The position numbers and the translations under genes are program-made. Shown here one piece after another: positions 1 through 8,175 of a DNA stretch of 31,002 bases (positions are counted from its first letter, which is position 1; the number at the start of each line of letters is the position of its first letter). Origin of the DNA: a virus; IMG/VR virus record IMGVR_UViG_3300011115_000670, positions 1-31,002 of that record. One strand, given 5' to 3'. The notes below the pieces were generated by a model. It did no database searches and had not been told where the DNA came from. It saw only the letters and a list, made by a program, of their open reading frames with translations.

Positions 1-102
1 GATCGACTGTAAATACGTCCGTTCCTGCGCCTAGTCCGCTCGTATTGACTGCGAATTTAGATGTGCCAGCGAGACCTACGCGCACCCATCCGGGCGCAGA
101 CG
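1..102. repeat. Terminal redundancy, left copy
   Basis: Identical base for base to 30901-31002. Ends overlap as in a circular assembly, so the unique genome is 30,900 bp. It lies inside the tail-fibre gene, which argues for an assembly overlap and not a functional terminal repeat. Confidence 0.97.
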
Positions 103-1540
103 CGTGCGAGCCACCATAAAGCACGACACCGCCACCCGCCGTCGAACCGCTAGCGTTTCCACCTTGAATAAAAAGACTGCCTGTGGATGCCGCAGTACCC
201 GGAGTGGTTATGTAGGTTCCTCCGTTAGCAGTTCCGAAAGTACTTGTCCCTCCGCTGACGGTGAGGTTGCCGCCAAACGTGCCAGCGCCCGAAAGATTGA
301 CCGAAGTGCCGGTCGCCGCGCCGATGTTAGGCGTAGTGAGCGTCGGCGTATTGGCGAATACGAGCGCGCCGGTGCCCGTCTCGTCGGTCACTGCCGATGC
401 CAGATTCGCGCTGCTCGGGGTTGCTAGGAACGTGGCGACGTTGGTGCCAAGACCAGAGACGCCAGTTGAGATCGGAAGTCCGGTGCAGCTTGAAAGCGTG
501 CCGCTCTGCGGCGTGCCCAGGATAGGCGTCGTGAGCGTCGGGCTAGTAGCGAAAACCAGGGCCCCAGATCCGGTCTCGTCCGAGATAACGCCAGCGAGCT
601 CGGCCGATGTGGTAGCCGCAAGCGCTGACAGCTTGTCAGTCGTCACCACCAGGGTCTTGCTGCTTGGAATCGTGGTGCCATTGATTGCGCTGGTAGCGCC
701 AAACGTCGCCCGGCTTACTCCGCCGGCCGAAATGCCCACCACATTGTCGGACGGTCGGAAAAGCCCAGTGTCGGTATCCGCGGTAAATTTGAGGCTAGGC
801 GCAGCGGCAGTTCCGTCGTCCAGAGTGATGTCGCCATCGGTCGCCGTTATCGTGATCGACCCGGAACCGTTAGTGATCGAGACGCCACTACCGGCCGTTA
901 GGGTAGCCTTGGTGAAGCCGGTGCCGTTGCCGATCAGCAGTTCGCCGTTGGCTGCCGTGCCCAGCGCCGAGGTTGGCACCGGGTTAGCAGCGTAGAACTG
1001 CGCCGCGGTCGGGGTCGTCAGGGTGTTTACGTTATTGACCGTAACGAAGCGGCCGCCGGTCGGGCTGGCGCTCTCGGTATTCTGCGTGTCGCTAATCGCC
1101 CGGTAGCGGACGGGTGTCCAGAACATCGCCCTGGTGACTTCGTTACCGCTGGGATCCGTGACGCGCAGCTGCTGCCAAAGGTTCTGCACCGGGTACGGCT
1201 GGCCGACGCGCTTAGTGTTGAGCAGGCCCACCAGGTCATACGCATTGAGCGGAAGAATGACGCTCCAGCCCCCAGTAATCGGCGTAGCATTGCCGGTCGT
1301 GGCCGCCGGCGAGAAATCGCCTGAGACCGCATCTGACAGCGCCCAGGTCACCGTGTAGGCCGCATTACCCGCCCAGCTGGGCCAGACGTTCGTATTGTCC
1401 GTAAAGTAAAAGTTAAACGTCGGCGTGTCACCCAGGACGAGCTCGGGCACGGTAGCCGCGGTCATGTCCTGCTGGCCGGTCACGACGGCATCTGCAGGTG
1501 ACAGTGCGTTGATGTTAAGATATACGTCGTTGCGGGCCAT
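1..1540 (-). CDS. Tail fibre protein, N-terminal part (gene continues across the circular join to 29915)
   Basis: The frame opens with ATG at 1540 and stays open to base 1, then continues at 30900 (same as base 30901 region) down to a stop at 29915. The joined gene is 2526 nt, 841 aa. Residues about 1-170 form a non-repetitive domain probably used for attachment to the tail tip. The middle carries imperfect Gly/Ser/Thr-rich repeats typical of environmental phage fibres, including two versions of DETGSGALVFA / DETGTGALVFA followed by a TLTTP segment. Such repeats form trimeric beta-structured shafts in known fibres. It begins 18 bp after the upstream tail gene ends. Function as the receptor-binding fibre is inferred from composition, size and place after the tail-tip genes. 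The plus-strand open frame of 244 aa here is antisense shadow. Confidence 0.85.
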   Translation of the reverse strand, partial: MARNDVYLNINALSPADAVVTGQQDMTAATVPELVLGDTPTFNFYFTDNTNVWPSWAGNAAYTVTWALSDAVSGDFSPAATTGNATPITGGWSVILPLNAYDLVGLLNTKRVGQPYPVQNLWQQLRVTDPSGNEVTRAMFWTPVRYRAISDTQNTESASPTGGRFVTVNNVNTLTTPTAAQFYAANPVPTSALGTAANGELLIGNGTGFTKATLTAGSGVSITNGSGSITITATDGDITLDDGTAAAPSLKFTADTDTGLFRPSDNVVGISAGGVSRATFGATSAINGTTIPSSKTLVVTTDKLSALAATTSAELAGVISDETGSGALVFATSPTLTTPILGTPQSGTLSSCTGLPISTGVSGLGTNVATFLATPSSANLASAVTDETGTGALVFANTPTLTTPNIGAATGTSVNLSGAGTFGGNLTVSGGTSTFGTANGGTYITTPGTAASTGSLFIQGGNASGSTAGGGVVLYGGSHASAPGWVRVGLAGTSKFAVNTSGLGAGTDVFTVD

Positions 1541-1558
1541 TTGTCAGAGGGTGTTTCG

Positions 1559-1906
1559 TCAAGTTCTCGGCAGGACGCCGGTTGTCTGGAGATCCGTGAT
1601 CAGCGCGGCCACTCGCTCGGCAAGTTCAGCCGTAGTCACGGTGCTGGTCGCGAAGGTAGTGCGCGTCAGCGTGCCAGTCGGCGCGCCGTAGCTATTGGGA
1701 CTTTTAATCGGTAGCGCTAGCGTGAACTGCTCAGGATTCTGCAGCAGCACTTGGTCGGTCGCATTCGTGCCCGGAGGCACCAGGCGCAGGTTCATCGCGT
1801 AGAGCCGATTAACGATCGAGACGAGCTCGTCGGCCGCCGCCGGGTAGCGCTGCCGCCAGCCCATAAGCGAATCACCAGGCAGCGGAACTGGAGCATTGCT
1901 CGCCAT
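1559..1906 (-). CDS. Small tail-tip-region protein, unknown function
   Basis: 115 aa, ATG at 1906 overlapping the stop of the upstream gene by one base (TAATG), so the two are probably translationally coupled. No known motif is visible. The sequence is soluble in character, with a short helical start (GWRQRYPAAADELVSIVNRL), a Thr-rich middle and a helical end. Its place between a large tail-tip-like protein and the tail fibre suggests a minor tip or fibre-attachment role, which is inference from order only. Confidence 0.7.
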   Translation of the reverse strand: MASNAPVPLPGDSLMGWRQRYPAAADELVSIVNRLYAMNLRLVPPGTNATDQVLLQNPEQFTLALPIKSPNSYGAPTGTLTRTTFATSTVTTAELAERVAALITDLQTTGVLPRT

Positions 1907-3060
1907 TATAGGTTATCCACGTTTATTTGAATTAGACGCTGGCGAAATAACGGGCTAGGCTCGCTCGGCCATGCTGTGACCGGCTCGGCGTCGTAATTCT
2001 GAAAGCCAGTGGCGGATCCGACGATCAGATTTAGCAGCTGGACATCGTTGATCGCTACATCTGGCACCGGAATGTCGGCTCCTGTCGTGATTCCTGGCGT
2101 AACGCCTGGGAGATAGAATTTGTCAGTTAGTTTAGTAAGTACGCGGTCGGTGCCCGGTGTGTATGTTCTAAGAATGTAACGGTAGCCTGTATAATTTTGC
2201 GATGTGCTGGTGTTCTGCAGAAAGGTAAAGTTGTTCGCATCAACTATGGAATTAACCGTGTAAAGACTTCCTCCGCCGCTGCTGCTTGTCATAACGCGCA
2301 CTGATGCGCTGTTGCTAAGTCCATGCGATGTTTTATTTATATTCGGCGACGTTCTGGCGCAGTTAAAGTCGAACGTGTTGGATGCAGTTGAAGTAGAGGT
2401 TGTCACGCCTGGCGTTATAGATCCGCTACCTATGCTCCAATTTCCCGCCACGAACGAATAGCTGCCGGTTGCCCGTGTGAATCTAAGTAGCCCAGATGCG
2501 GTTAGGCTGTTAGTCACCGAAACAGTAAAGCCGTCTGAAACGACTGATGCCAAAGCATTGATTGCGGTCGCAATCGTGGCAGCGGAATCCGTCGTGTTTA
2601 ATGCTGCTGTCGTGCTGCTCTTGAATGTGACCGTGAATGTTCCTCCTGTTGGATAAGAAGAAACGGTAGCGGTAATTACGTTGCTAAAGACATTAGCCGT
2701 CGCATTCGAAGCCGTAGAATCGACGTAAGCCCCATTATAATCGTTCGTCGGGAACGCCGGCTTGGTGATCACCAGCGACGAATAATCCACCTGATCAGTC
2801 GGCACCTTGCAGTAAGTGCGGCTGTAGCGGCCAAGTCCGCCTTCTACCGTTAGATCGCTCTCTTGCAGCAGATACTGGGTATTATCCGCAGGATCGGTGC
2901 TAAGAGCAGCGGCCGGCGTGTAGCTCGACGGCACAACGACGTAATTGCGCACCGTGCCCTTGGTGGTCGTGTCCTTGGTCGGCGCATTGATGAACGGGTA
3001 GAACACCCGCGCCGGGCCGTCTTGGATCGCGTTGGTGAAGTTGCCGTCTTGGTACGCCAT
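1906..3060 (-). CDS. Probable distal tail / tail-tip protein
   Basis: 384 aa, ATG at 3060, six bases after the tape-measure stop, with GGAAAG nine bases upstream as a possible ribosome site. It is rich in Ser, Thr, Asn and Gly, with long beta-type segments and no transmembrane stretch. The middle, about residues 110-300, is noticeably more A+T-rich than flanking genes. The N-terminus MAYQDGNF resembles the tail-tube protein start MPYQDGTF. It occupies the slot after the tape measure where tip/baseplate proteins usually lie, but no gpJ-, Dit- or Tal-like signature was recognised. Tail-tip role is therefore from order; it could also be a host-adhesion protein. Confidence 0.6.
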   Translation of the reverse strand: MAYQDGNFTNAIQDGPARVFYPFINAPTKDTTTKGTVRNYVVVPSSYTPAAALSTDPADNTQYLLQESDLTVEGGLGRYSRTYCKVPTDQVDYSSLVITKPAFPTNDYNGAYVDSTASNATANVFSNVITATVSSYPTGGTFTVTFKSSTTAALNTTDSAATIATAINALASVVSDGFTVSVTNSLTASGLLRFTRATGSYSFVAGNWSIGSGSITPGVTTSTSTASNTFDFNCARTSPNINKTSHGLSNSASVRVMTSSSGGGSLYTVNSIVDANNFTFLQNTSTSQNYTGYRYILRTYTPGTDRVLTKLTDKFYLPGVTPGITTGADIPVPDVAINDVQLLNLIVGSATGFQNYDAEPVTAWPSEPSPLFRQRLIQINVDNL

Positions 3061-3066
3061 GATGAT

Positions 3067-4497
3067 TTACTTTCCGAAGCCGGCCTTGAGGAGCCGCTGA
3101 TTGATGTCGGTGAGCTGCCGGCCGTTCTCGCGCTGGATCTCCTGCGTGGAGCGGGTGTCCTCGACGAAGCGCTGCACCATCGACTCAAATACGATCGGAT
3201 CGCCGCGGAAGGTCTGCCTGGCACCCTCGACGCCCATCAGCCGAACGTTACGGCGTAGCTCTTCGCGGGCGTCCAGAATGGCCTGCGCGTTCTGTGCCTC
3301 GAATCGCAGCCGCGATGCTTCGCCCAGGTTGAGAGACGCCACGAACTGCGGCTGGCCGATCATCTCGGCCTGCAGCCGGCTAGCTTGCTCCTGATTGCGG
3401 CGGATGATCTCGCGCAGCGTCTCGTCCGATTGCTCGTTAAACGTCGCGCCTCCGCGGAATGCCATCACGCGGTTTTTCTGCACCTCGGCCTGCACTCCAC
3501 GCTCGCCCTCGTCGGCTGTCTGCTTCGCGATGTCAGCGCGAACCTTGGCAAGCTGGTTCCCCTTCTCGAGCAGCTGGATCTCGACATCGGTTGTTTCCAG
3601 CCCATCGGCCTTTACTTGGCGGAATTCCTTTTCTAGCGCGGCCATCTCACGCGCCAGAATCACTTCCTGCTCGGCAGCGCTCAGAGCGTCAAACTTCAGC
3701 TTCTTGAGCTTGTCGCGTGCGGCCAGCGTCTCGTCGATCGCTTTAAACTCAGCGTCCAGCGCGGCCTCGTTTTCCTTCGCGAGCTTCTCCTGGTCTTTCC
3801 GATTCTCGGCGATGATCTCGGCGCGGGTCTTCTCGAGTTGGCCTTGGAGCTCGATGCCCTTGACCGTCTTTTCGCCGACGCGGGCGATCTCTTCCTTGAT
3901 CGCGAGCTCGCGCTGCATGAGCAGGAAGACTTTGCCGACCTCGTCGGCGTTTTTCATCGCGGCCTCGATGCGGGCGTCTGCCAGGCGTTTTTCTGCCTCG
4001 CGGATCTTGTCGGGGTTGTTCTCCTCGCGGGCCTTGGCGAGCCGCTTTTCGGCCTCCTCGGCGGCCTTGGCTGCGCGTTCAGCATAGACCTCCTGGGCCT
4101 CGGTGATTCCGCGGACGCGGTTAATCACTTTGCCGATCTCGTCGCCTATCATCGTGTACCCGGAGACGATGAATGTAGCGGCGTCGGCGCCAAACTGCTT
4201 GGCCTGGTCGAAAGCATCGCCCAGCTTGGCAACAGATGCCGTGGCGTAATCCAGCGGCCGGCCGAGTCGCTCTGACTCCTCGCGGAGCTTTTGCGCGTTC
4301 TCGGTCGCAAGCATGAAGCCGCGGATCAGCGTCGTGCCGATCCCTACAGCGGTCAGATTCTTCCAGACGCTCGATTCGCCAAAGGTGTCTCCCAGCGTCT
4401 TCTTTAGCTGCTTACCCTCTTCGCCAGCTTGGCGCAGACCGGCGGCGAGCTCGTCGGTCTTGGCAAAGAAACGGAATCCAACGCCAAATTCGGCCAC
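3067..4497 (-). CDS. Tape measure protein (short)
   Basis: 476 aa starting at GTG 4497; the start is supported by GGGAGG seven bases upstream. Residues about 1-70 contain a small hydrophobic patch (VGIGTTLIRGFML). Most of the rest is long charged alpha-helix/coiled coil rich in Ala, Glu, Lys and Arg (about residues 135-330), for example EAEKRLAKAREENN followed by EAEKRLADARIEAA. Tape measure proteins set tail length at roughly 1.5 A per residue, so 476 residues would correspond to a short tail near 70 nm. It sits between the chaperone-position gene and the tail-tip genes, the standard place. No lytic domain is visible. Confidence 0.75.
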   Translation of the reverse strand: MAEFGVGFRFFAKTDELAAGLRQAGEEGKQLKKTLGDTFGESSVWKNLTAVGIGTTLIRGFMLATENAQKLREESERLGRPLDYATASVAKLGDAFDQAKQFGADAATFIVSGYTMIGDEIGKVINRVRGITEAQEVYAERAAKAAEEAEKRLAKAREENNPDKIREAEKRLADARIEAAMKNADEVGKVFLLMQRELAIKEEIARVGEKTVKGIELQGQLEKTRAEIIAENRKDQEKLAKENEAALDAEFKAIDETLAARDKLKKLKFDALSAAEQEVILAREMAALEKEFRQVKADGLETTDVEIQLLEKGNQLAKVRADIAKQTADEGERGVQAEVQKNRVMAFRGGATFNEQSDETLREIIRRNQEQASRLQAEMIGQPQFVASLNLGEASRLRFEAQNAQAILDAREELRRNVRLMGVEGARQTFRGDPIVFESMVQRFVEDTRSTQEIQRENGRQLTDINQRLLKAGFGK

Positions 4498-4499
4498 GG

Positions 4500-5129
4500 T
4501 TAATTCCTCCCGGTTAGCCCGGCGAGATAGTCGCAGGCGATTTTGTCGCTCTCATTCGTAAGGTGCGTGCCGTAAACCCTGCGGCTCGCGAGACGTATCA
4601 GCTGCCAGAGACGGGCCAGCGGCATGTCCAGCATCTCGTCGGTCGTGATCTGAAAGCCACCGGCGGCGAGCGTGTCGGCCAGATAGGCAGGCATGCCGGC
4701 GACGGCTTGGCCCTGCGTCTCGCCTCCTTTGGGTGCGTCCATAAATGCGTCGCGGAGGTAGCGGTTGGTATCGGCTGCGAGTTGCTTGGGCTTGGTCGCT
4801 AGGTAGCGGATCAGAGCGCGCTGGCGGCCGGCGATCCACGGGTGAAACACGCTGCGAGAATAGAGCGGTGGCTTGGGCAGGTCCGACATCCACCAGACCA
4901 GCTGCGCGCAGTGCGACAGAAACTCCTCGTCAGAATCGAAGCGCCAAGGAGCGAAAAAGCCGTTCTGGAGCTCCTCGAGGATCACGACATCGCGCATCGT
5001 TAGGACGCGCACGCGGACCCCGGCGATCTCGGTGTGCGTGTGAGCCCATGCCTCCCGACGCACAGCGGCCTCGCGGCGCAGAGCGTCCGCGAAGCCTGGG
5101 ATCTGTTTAAATTCGAGGACTGCGGACAT
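4500..5129 (-). CDS. Tail assembly chaperone-position protein
   Basis: 209 aa from ATG 5129; a GTG one codon upstream at 5132 is also possible. The protein is alpha-helical, with a conserved-looking core LTMRDVVILEELQNGFFAP and a Trp-rich segment (LVWWMSDLP). Genes in this slot, between tail tube and tape measure, normally encode the tail assembly chaperone that binds the tape measure. I see no clear slippery site or second frame that would give the usual -1/+1 frameshifted long form; the 113-aa frame inside it looks like random Arg-rich shadow. Role is inferred from synteny. Confidence 0.6.
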   Translation of the reverse strand: MSAVLEFKQIPGFADALRREAAVRREAWAHTHTEIAGVRVRVLTMRDVVILEELQNGFFAPWRFDSDEEFLSHCAQLVWWMSDLPKPPLYSRSVFHPWIAGRQRALIRYLATKPKQLAADTNRYLRDAFMDAPKGGETQGQAVAGMPAYLADTLAAGGFQITTDEMLDMPLARLWQLIRLASRRVYGTHLTNESDKIACDYLAGLTGRN

Positions 5130-5154
5130 CACGCCAGCCGGCGCGTGCCGGTCC

Positions 5155-5517
5155 TCAATTAATCTTTTCCTGCCAGTTCAGCGTCGCCGTCCAGGGAGCA
5201 TCTTTCGGCTTAGAGATCGAGACGCTCGTAACAAAGCAGTTCACGTTAGCATTGTCGATCGTCGCGACGAATACGCCGGTAGTGCTGTTATAGGCAGCAG
5301 TGGTCGGCTCCGCGGTCGTGTTGGCGGCGAACTGAACCTCGGCCGTGCCGTTGCGCGGCTGCTTAAAGCTGATGGCGCCGGACGGATCGCCGTTCTGGTC
5401 CGTGATGTTCACGGTGTTCGCCGGCTTGGTAACTGTAAAGCTGTTCGCCTTGTAGGCGACGCTGTTAATCGTGATGGTGGGCGAGCCACTCGGGAATGTG
5501 CCGTCTTGGTAGGGCAT
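5155..5517 (-). CDS. Probable major tail (tube) protein
   Basis: 120 aa, ATG at 5517. It is almost entirely beta-strand in character, with alternating Thr/Val/Asn, and has a short N-terminal arm (MPYQDGTFPSGSPTITINS) and the ending APWTATLNWQEKIN, as in small tail-tube proteins that stack in hexameric rings. It lies directly before the chaperone and tape-measure genes. The leader before the ATG has no Shine-Dalgarno sequence and is CA-rich (GACTCTCACC). Shorter than lambda gpV because no Ig-like extra domain is present. Confidence 0.65.
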   Translation of the reverse strand: MPYQDGTFPSGSPTITINSVAYKANSFTVTKPANTVNITDQNGDPSGAISFKQPRNGTAEVQFAANTTAEPTTAAYNSTTGVFVATIDNANVNCFVTSVSISKPKDAPWTATLNWQEKIN

Positions 5518-5545
5518 GGTGAGAGTCTAGAATTTGCGCTGATCG

Positions 5546-6043
5546 TCAACTTGCCGGCCACTGGTCGGGCTTAATGTAGAACTCGAGGTTGTAGGTTATC
5601 TGCGTGCTGATCTCGTCGTTCTCGGCATCGGAAAGGGAAACGCAGGATCCCTCGCGCAGCGTAATCACCTGGTAGTAAGGCAGCGTGTTCACGTTCAGCG
5701 CCGCGGTGGCCTGCAGCATGGCCTGCCGGATGTTTCCGCGGACCGTGCCGAGAGATTGCCCAGTGCCGTCGCGCCGGACGGTGCCGATGGCCTGGACGGT
5801 TCCGAGCTTGTGCGAATCGTAATCCTGGCTAGTGTTCGCCCGGGTGGCGGTCTGGTTCGCATTCGTGCCCGTGATTCCGACGACCAGGGTAATGCGCGGC
5901 GTCGTCAGGATCGGCGCGGTCCCGATCAGCACACGCGGTGTCAGGATCTGCGTCGTCGGCAGCGTGTTCTGGAAGTGGGCCTTGAGCGCGTCCTCGATGT
6001 TCGTCTCGTAATCGAGCAGCGCTGCGATGGTAGCGGCTGGCAT
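5546..6043 (-). CDS. Probable tail terminator / tail completion protein
   Basis: 165 aa if the ATG at 6043 is used, next to the upstream stop at 6045; a TTG at 6064 would add seven residues but is less likely. The sequence begins with an amphipathic helix (LLDYETNIEDALKAHF) and continues with alternating beta strands (ITLVVGITGTN), ending in ITYNLEFYIKPDQWPAS. Neck and tail-terminator proteins of siphoviruses have this size and mixed alpha/beta look and are encoded just before the tail tube gene. Assignment is from order and fold impression. Confidence 0.55.
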   Translation of the reverse strand: MPAATIAALLDYETNIEDALKAHFQNTLPTTQILTPRVLIGTAPILTTPRITLVVGITGTNANQTATRANTSQDYDSHKLGTVQAIGTVRRDGTGQSLGTVRGNIRQAMLQATAALNVNTLPYYQVITLREGSCVSLSDAENDEISTQITYNLEFYIKPDQWPAS

Positions 6044-6044
6044 A

Positions 6045-6845
6045 TTAAAAGAACTGCTCGGCAATCGCTTGCTGCTGGGCTTGAAACGGCGTCAGCTTTC
6101 CCTCGGCTATCATCTTGCCGATCGTGTCGAAGTAAGACCGCATGGCGTTAGTGCGGCCCTTGATCGCGGCGTTCATGATGCGCTCGGCCTCGTCTGACTT
6201 CTTGCCCCAGCCGGTCTGATTGTAGGCCGCGACGAACGGATTTTCAGCCTTGCGGCCATCCTGGAAGACGCCCTTGCCGGGGTAATGCCGTTTTACCCAC
6301 TCAGGCGCCCGATCGCCGCCCAGTTCAGTGTACGCCCGCACCCAACCGGCCTTGGCGTGCCCGACGTTGGCCTGCGATGCCAGGATCATCTGTTTTAGCA
6401 CAGCCTGGTCTGGCTTCAGCGTAACCATCTTAGGCCGCGGGTTGCGATAAGCCCGGCCGCGCTTGTCGCGGTTAGCCCGGTGCAGCCGTTCGTTAGGAAT
6501 AATCGCTCTGGTCTGCGCCAATTCACCCTCGCGCAGTTTGCTCGAGAAGTTCTCCCACGCGATCGGATCGCCGACGCGGATCAGCTTTCGGATGCTCTCG
6601 CTGCGGAACTTGTTAGGATCCAGCGGCCGAAAGATCCGTTCTAGGTCGATGCGCACCCGGTCCTTGCCCTGGCTGATCGTCTTGGGCGGCGTAATCCGCA
6701 TAACGTGCTCGAGCAGGAGTTTGCCCTGCACGCTTAACGTACCCATTCCAGGATCCACCAAACCCTCTTTCGCGAGGTCTTGGATCCGCATGAGCCGGAA
6801 TGCCAGCTCGTTGTCTAGATTCTCGCGGTAATCAAACGAAATCAC
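6045..6845 (-). CDS. Neck / minor structural protein
   Basis: 266 aa beginning at GTG 6845, which overlaps the TGA of the preceding connector gene (GTGA). The protein is basic and helical, with Arg/Lys-rich segments (RLHRANRDKRGRAYRN). The N-terminal part contains GKLLLEHVMRITPPKTISQGK, a phrase typical of tail-completion (HK97 gp10-like) proteins, and the C-terminus is helical (KLTPFQAQQQAIAEQFF). It is longer than usual gp10 proteins (110-180 aa). Likely joins head and tail. Confidence is limited to position and this motif. Confidence 0.55.
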   Translation of the reverse strand: MISFDYRENLDNELAFRLMRIQDLAKEGLVDPGMGTLSVQGKLLLEHVMRITPPKTISQGKDRVRIDLERIFRPLDPNKFRSESIRKLIRVGDPIAWENFSSKLREGELAQTRAIIPNERLHRANRDKRGRAYRNPRPKMVTLKPDQAVLKQMILASQANVGHAKAGWVRAYTELGGDRAPEWVKRHYPGKGVFQDGRKAENPFVAAYNQTGWGKKSDEAERIMNAAIKGRTNAMRSYFDTIGKMIAEGKLTPFQAQQQAIAEQFF

Positions 6846-7177
6846 GAAAGCCGTTTCAGCCGTAGCGTGTACCAGGGATCACCGGCGGTGTCTGTCGCGT
6901 CGATCTTGTCGATGACGTAGCCGACCCCACCGTAAGTAATCGTGGCCCGATTCGCAGGAACCGTCGCGCCCCATTGCGTCTTGCTGGTGCAGCAGTCTAG
7001 CTCGACATTCCTGCGCTGGGAGTGATCCTCGAACAGATATGTGCTCTCGACCTGATTAAACACGCCTACCAGGCCAGCCGTTGTCACGCCGGCCAGAGAC
7101 GTATAGGAAAACGTCTCGCCCATCGTGTCCTCGGCGAATTCCGCGGCCCGCGTGTTCAGATCGTTAAAAGCACTCAT
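6842..7177 (-). CDS. Head-tail connector / head closure protein
   Basis: 111 aa, ATG at 7177, one base after the glycosyltransferase stop. Helical N-terminus (LNTRAAEFAEDTMGETFSY) followed by beta-strand segments and a C-terminus with DATDTAGDPWYTLRLKRLS. Size and the mixed beta content fit small head-closure proteins that sit between the connector ring and the tail. It heads the neck-tail set 7177-4500. No sequence signature beyond this is claimed. Confidence 0.5.
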   Translation of the reverse strand: MSAFNDLNTRAAEFAEDTMGETFSYTSLAGVTTAGLVGVFNQVESTYLFEDHSQRRNVELDCCTSKTQWGATVPANRATITYGGVGYVIDKIDATDTAGDPWYTLRLKRLS

Positions 7178-7178
7178 C

Positions 7179-8078
7179 CTAGACTAGCGTGCTAGGGCAA
7201 TCAGGATGCTTAATCCGGCGGAGTTCGCCGACTGCCGCGAAGATCTCCTTGGGATTCGCCGGATAGGTCAGATCGCCGATGTGACTCAGTGCCACTTTCG
7301 TGTCGGTGTGGATCTTGCCGCCGAGCTTTCGCCACTCGTGGCAGAGCATGTAATCCTCTGACAGCCAGATGGGATTGCCGGGCTGAACCTCGCGAACGCC
7401 AGATTTGAAGTAAGCCCGGGAGGTCTTGAGCGTGTGAACGTCGGGATCATTCGTTCCAAGATTGTACTCGGGCGCCAGGCCGGCCTCGCGGATCGCGTCG
7501 AATACGCTGCGATGGATCAGCATGAAGCCGGTGCCAGCGTGCACGACCTCGACCAGGCCGCGCTCGTCGATCTTGGCACCAGCCAGCCCATTGATCGCGA
7601 ACTGCGGCACGACGCCCTTGAGCGCGTAAGGTGCGGTAACGATCTTGTGCCCGACCATGCCATGCTGCCACAGGCGCGCCACCGCGGTGCCCGGGAAAAC
7701 AATGTCGGCGTCAATGTAGAGAAGCCAGTTGTACTTCGTCGCTAGAAACTTGCAGGCGATTTTGTTTCGCGCCCGGTCGATGTGACTTTCCTTGTCCAGA
7801 AACATGCTCTCGGCGACAAGAGGCTGGAGCTCAACTTCGCCCTGGTCGTTACGGACGCGAATGCGAACGTGCAGCAGCGTCTCATTGTATGAGGTCATAA
7901 ACCCCATTTTGACGTTACCGCCGTAGCACGGCGTACCGATGACGATCCTATCGGACTCGTCGAAGACCATAGGCGCGGGCGCCTCCTCGGTCTGGCTCGA
8001 GACCGCTGCGATCTCGGCAGCGTGGTCTGTTAGTGCGTTGCCGGCGTCAGCCGGCGCGTGTGCTTTTTTGTTGCTCAT
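7179..8078 (-). CDS. GT-A type glycosyltransferase
   Basis: 299 aa, ATG at 8078. After a disordered Ala-rich start (about 1-40) comes a GT-A fold: strand RIVIGTPCYGG (44-54), RARNKIACKF (102-111), the metal-binding DxD in YIDADIVF (Asp123, Asp125), and SEDYMLCHEWRKLGG with the likely base Glu241/Asp242. Known enzymes of this type move a sugar from a nucleotide sugar to an acceptor. The gene lies between coat protein and neck genes in the virion operon, so its acceptor may be a structural protein or a host surface glycan; that is inference. Two hairpins separate it from the coat gene, which could lower its expression. Confidence 0.75.
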   Translation of the reverse strand: MSNKKAHAPADAGNALTDHAAEIAAVSSQTEEAPAPMVFDESDRIVIGTPCYGGNVKMGFMTSYNETLLHVRIRVRNDQGEVELQPLVAESMFLDKESHIDRARNKIACKFLATKYNWLLYIDADIVFPGTAVARLWQHGMVGHKIVTAPYALKGVVPQFAINGLAGAKIDERGLVEVVHAGTGFMLIHRSVFDAIREAGLAPEYNLGTNDPDVHTLKTSRAYFKSGVREVQPGNPIWLSEDYMLCHEWRKLGGKIHTDTKVALSHIGDLTYPANPKEIFAAVGELRRIKHPDCPSTLV

Positions 8079-8082
8079 GCAA

Positions 8083-8149
8083 ATCGTGTGGTGCTCGCGA
8101 TTATGTGGCTAACCCAGCCCCCCTTTCGAGAGGCTGGGTAGCACACGAT
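8083..8149 (-). promoter_or_regulatory. Nested hairpin between coat and glycosyltransferase genes
   Basis: Two perfect 8-bp inverted repeats are nested: ATCGTGTG at 8083-8090 pairs with CACACGAT at 8142-8149, and ACCCAGCC at 8112-8119 pairs with GGCTGGGT at 8132-8139. In the transcript the outer stem ends only four bases before the glycosyltransferase ATG at 8078. There is no U-run, so this looks more like an RNA processing/stability or translation-limiting element than a terminator. Confidence 0.55.
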
Positions 8150-8175
8150 AAACCGGCCGCGAGCGGTGGCCGGGA
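8150..8175 (-). terminator. Possible weak terminator after the coat gene
   Basis: CCGGCC at 8153-8158 and GGCCGG at 8168-8173 form a G+C-rich 6-bp stem with a 9-base loop, seven bases after the coat-protein stop at 8181. On the minus strand the stem is followed by TTTATC, a short and imperfect U-run. It may act as a partial terminator that lets some transcription through to the tail genes. Confidence 0.4.

Noticed and set aside
261-995. Plus-strand 244-aa open frame
   Set aside because: Antisense to the tail-fibre gene; composition (Val/Pro/Ala-rich) is the mirror of its repeats and no ribosome site or domain is seen.
3395-4087. Plus-strand 230-aa open frame
   Set aside because: Ser/Ala/Arg-rich mirror of the coiled-coil tape measure; no motifs.
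4552-4893. Second frame inside the tail chaperone-position gene as a frameshift product
   Set aside because: Arg/Pro-rich shadow with no slippery site seen at a sensible place and no continuation to the tape measure.
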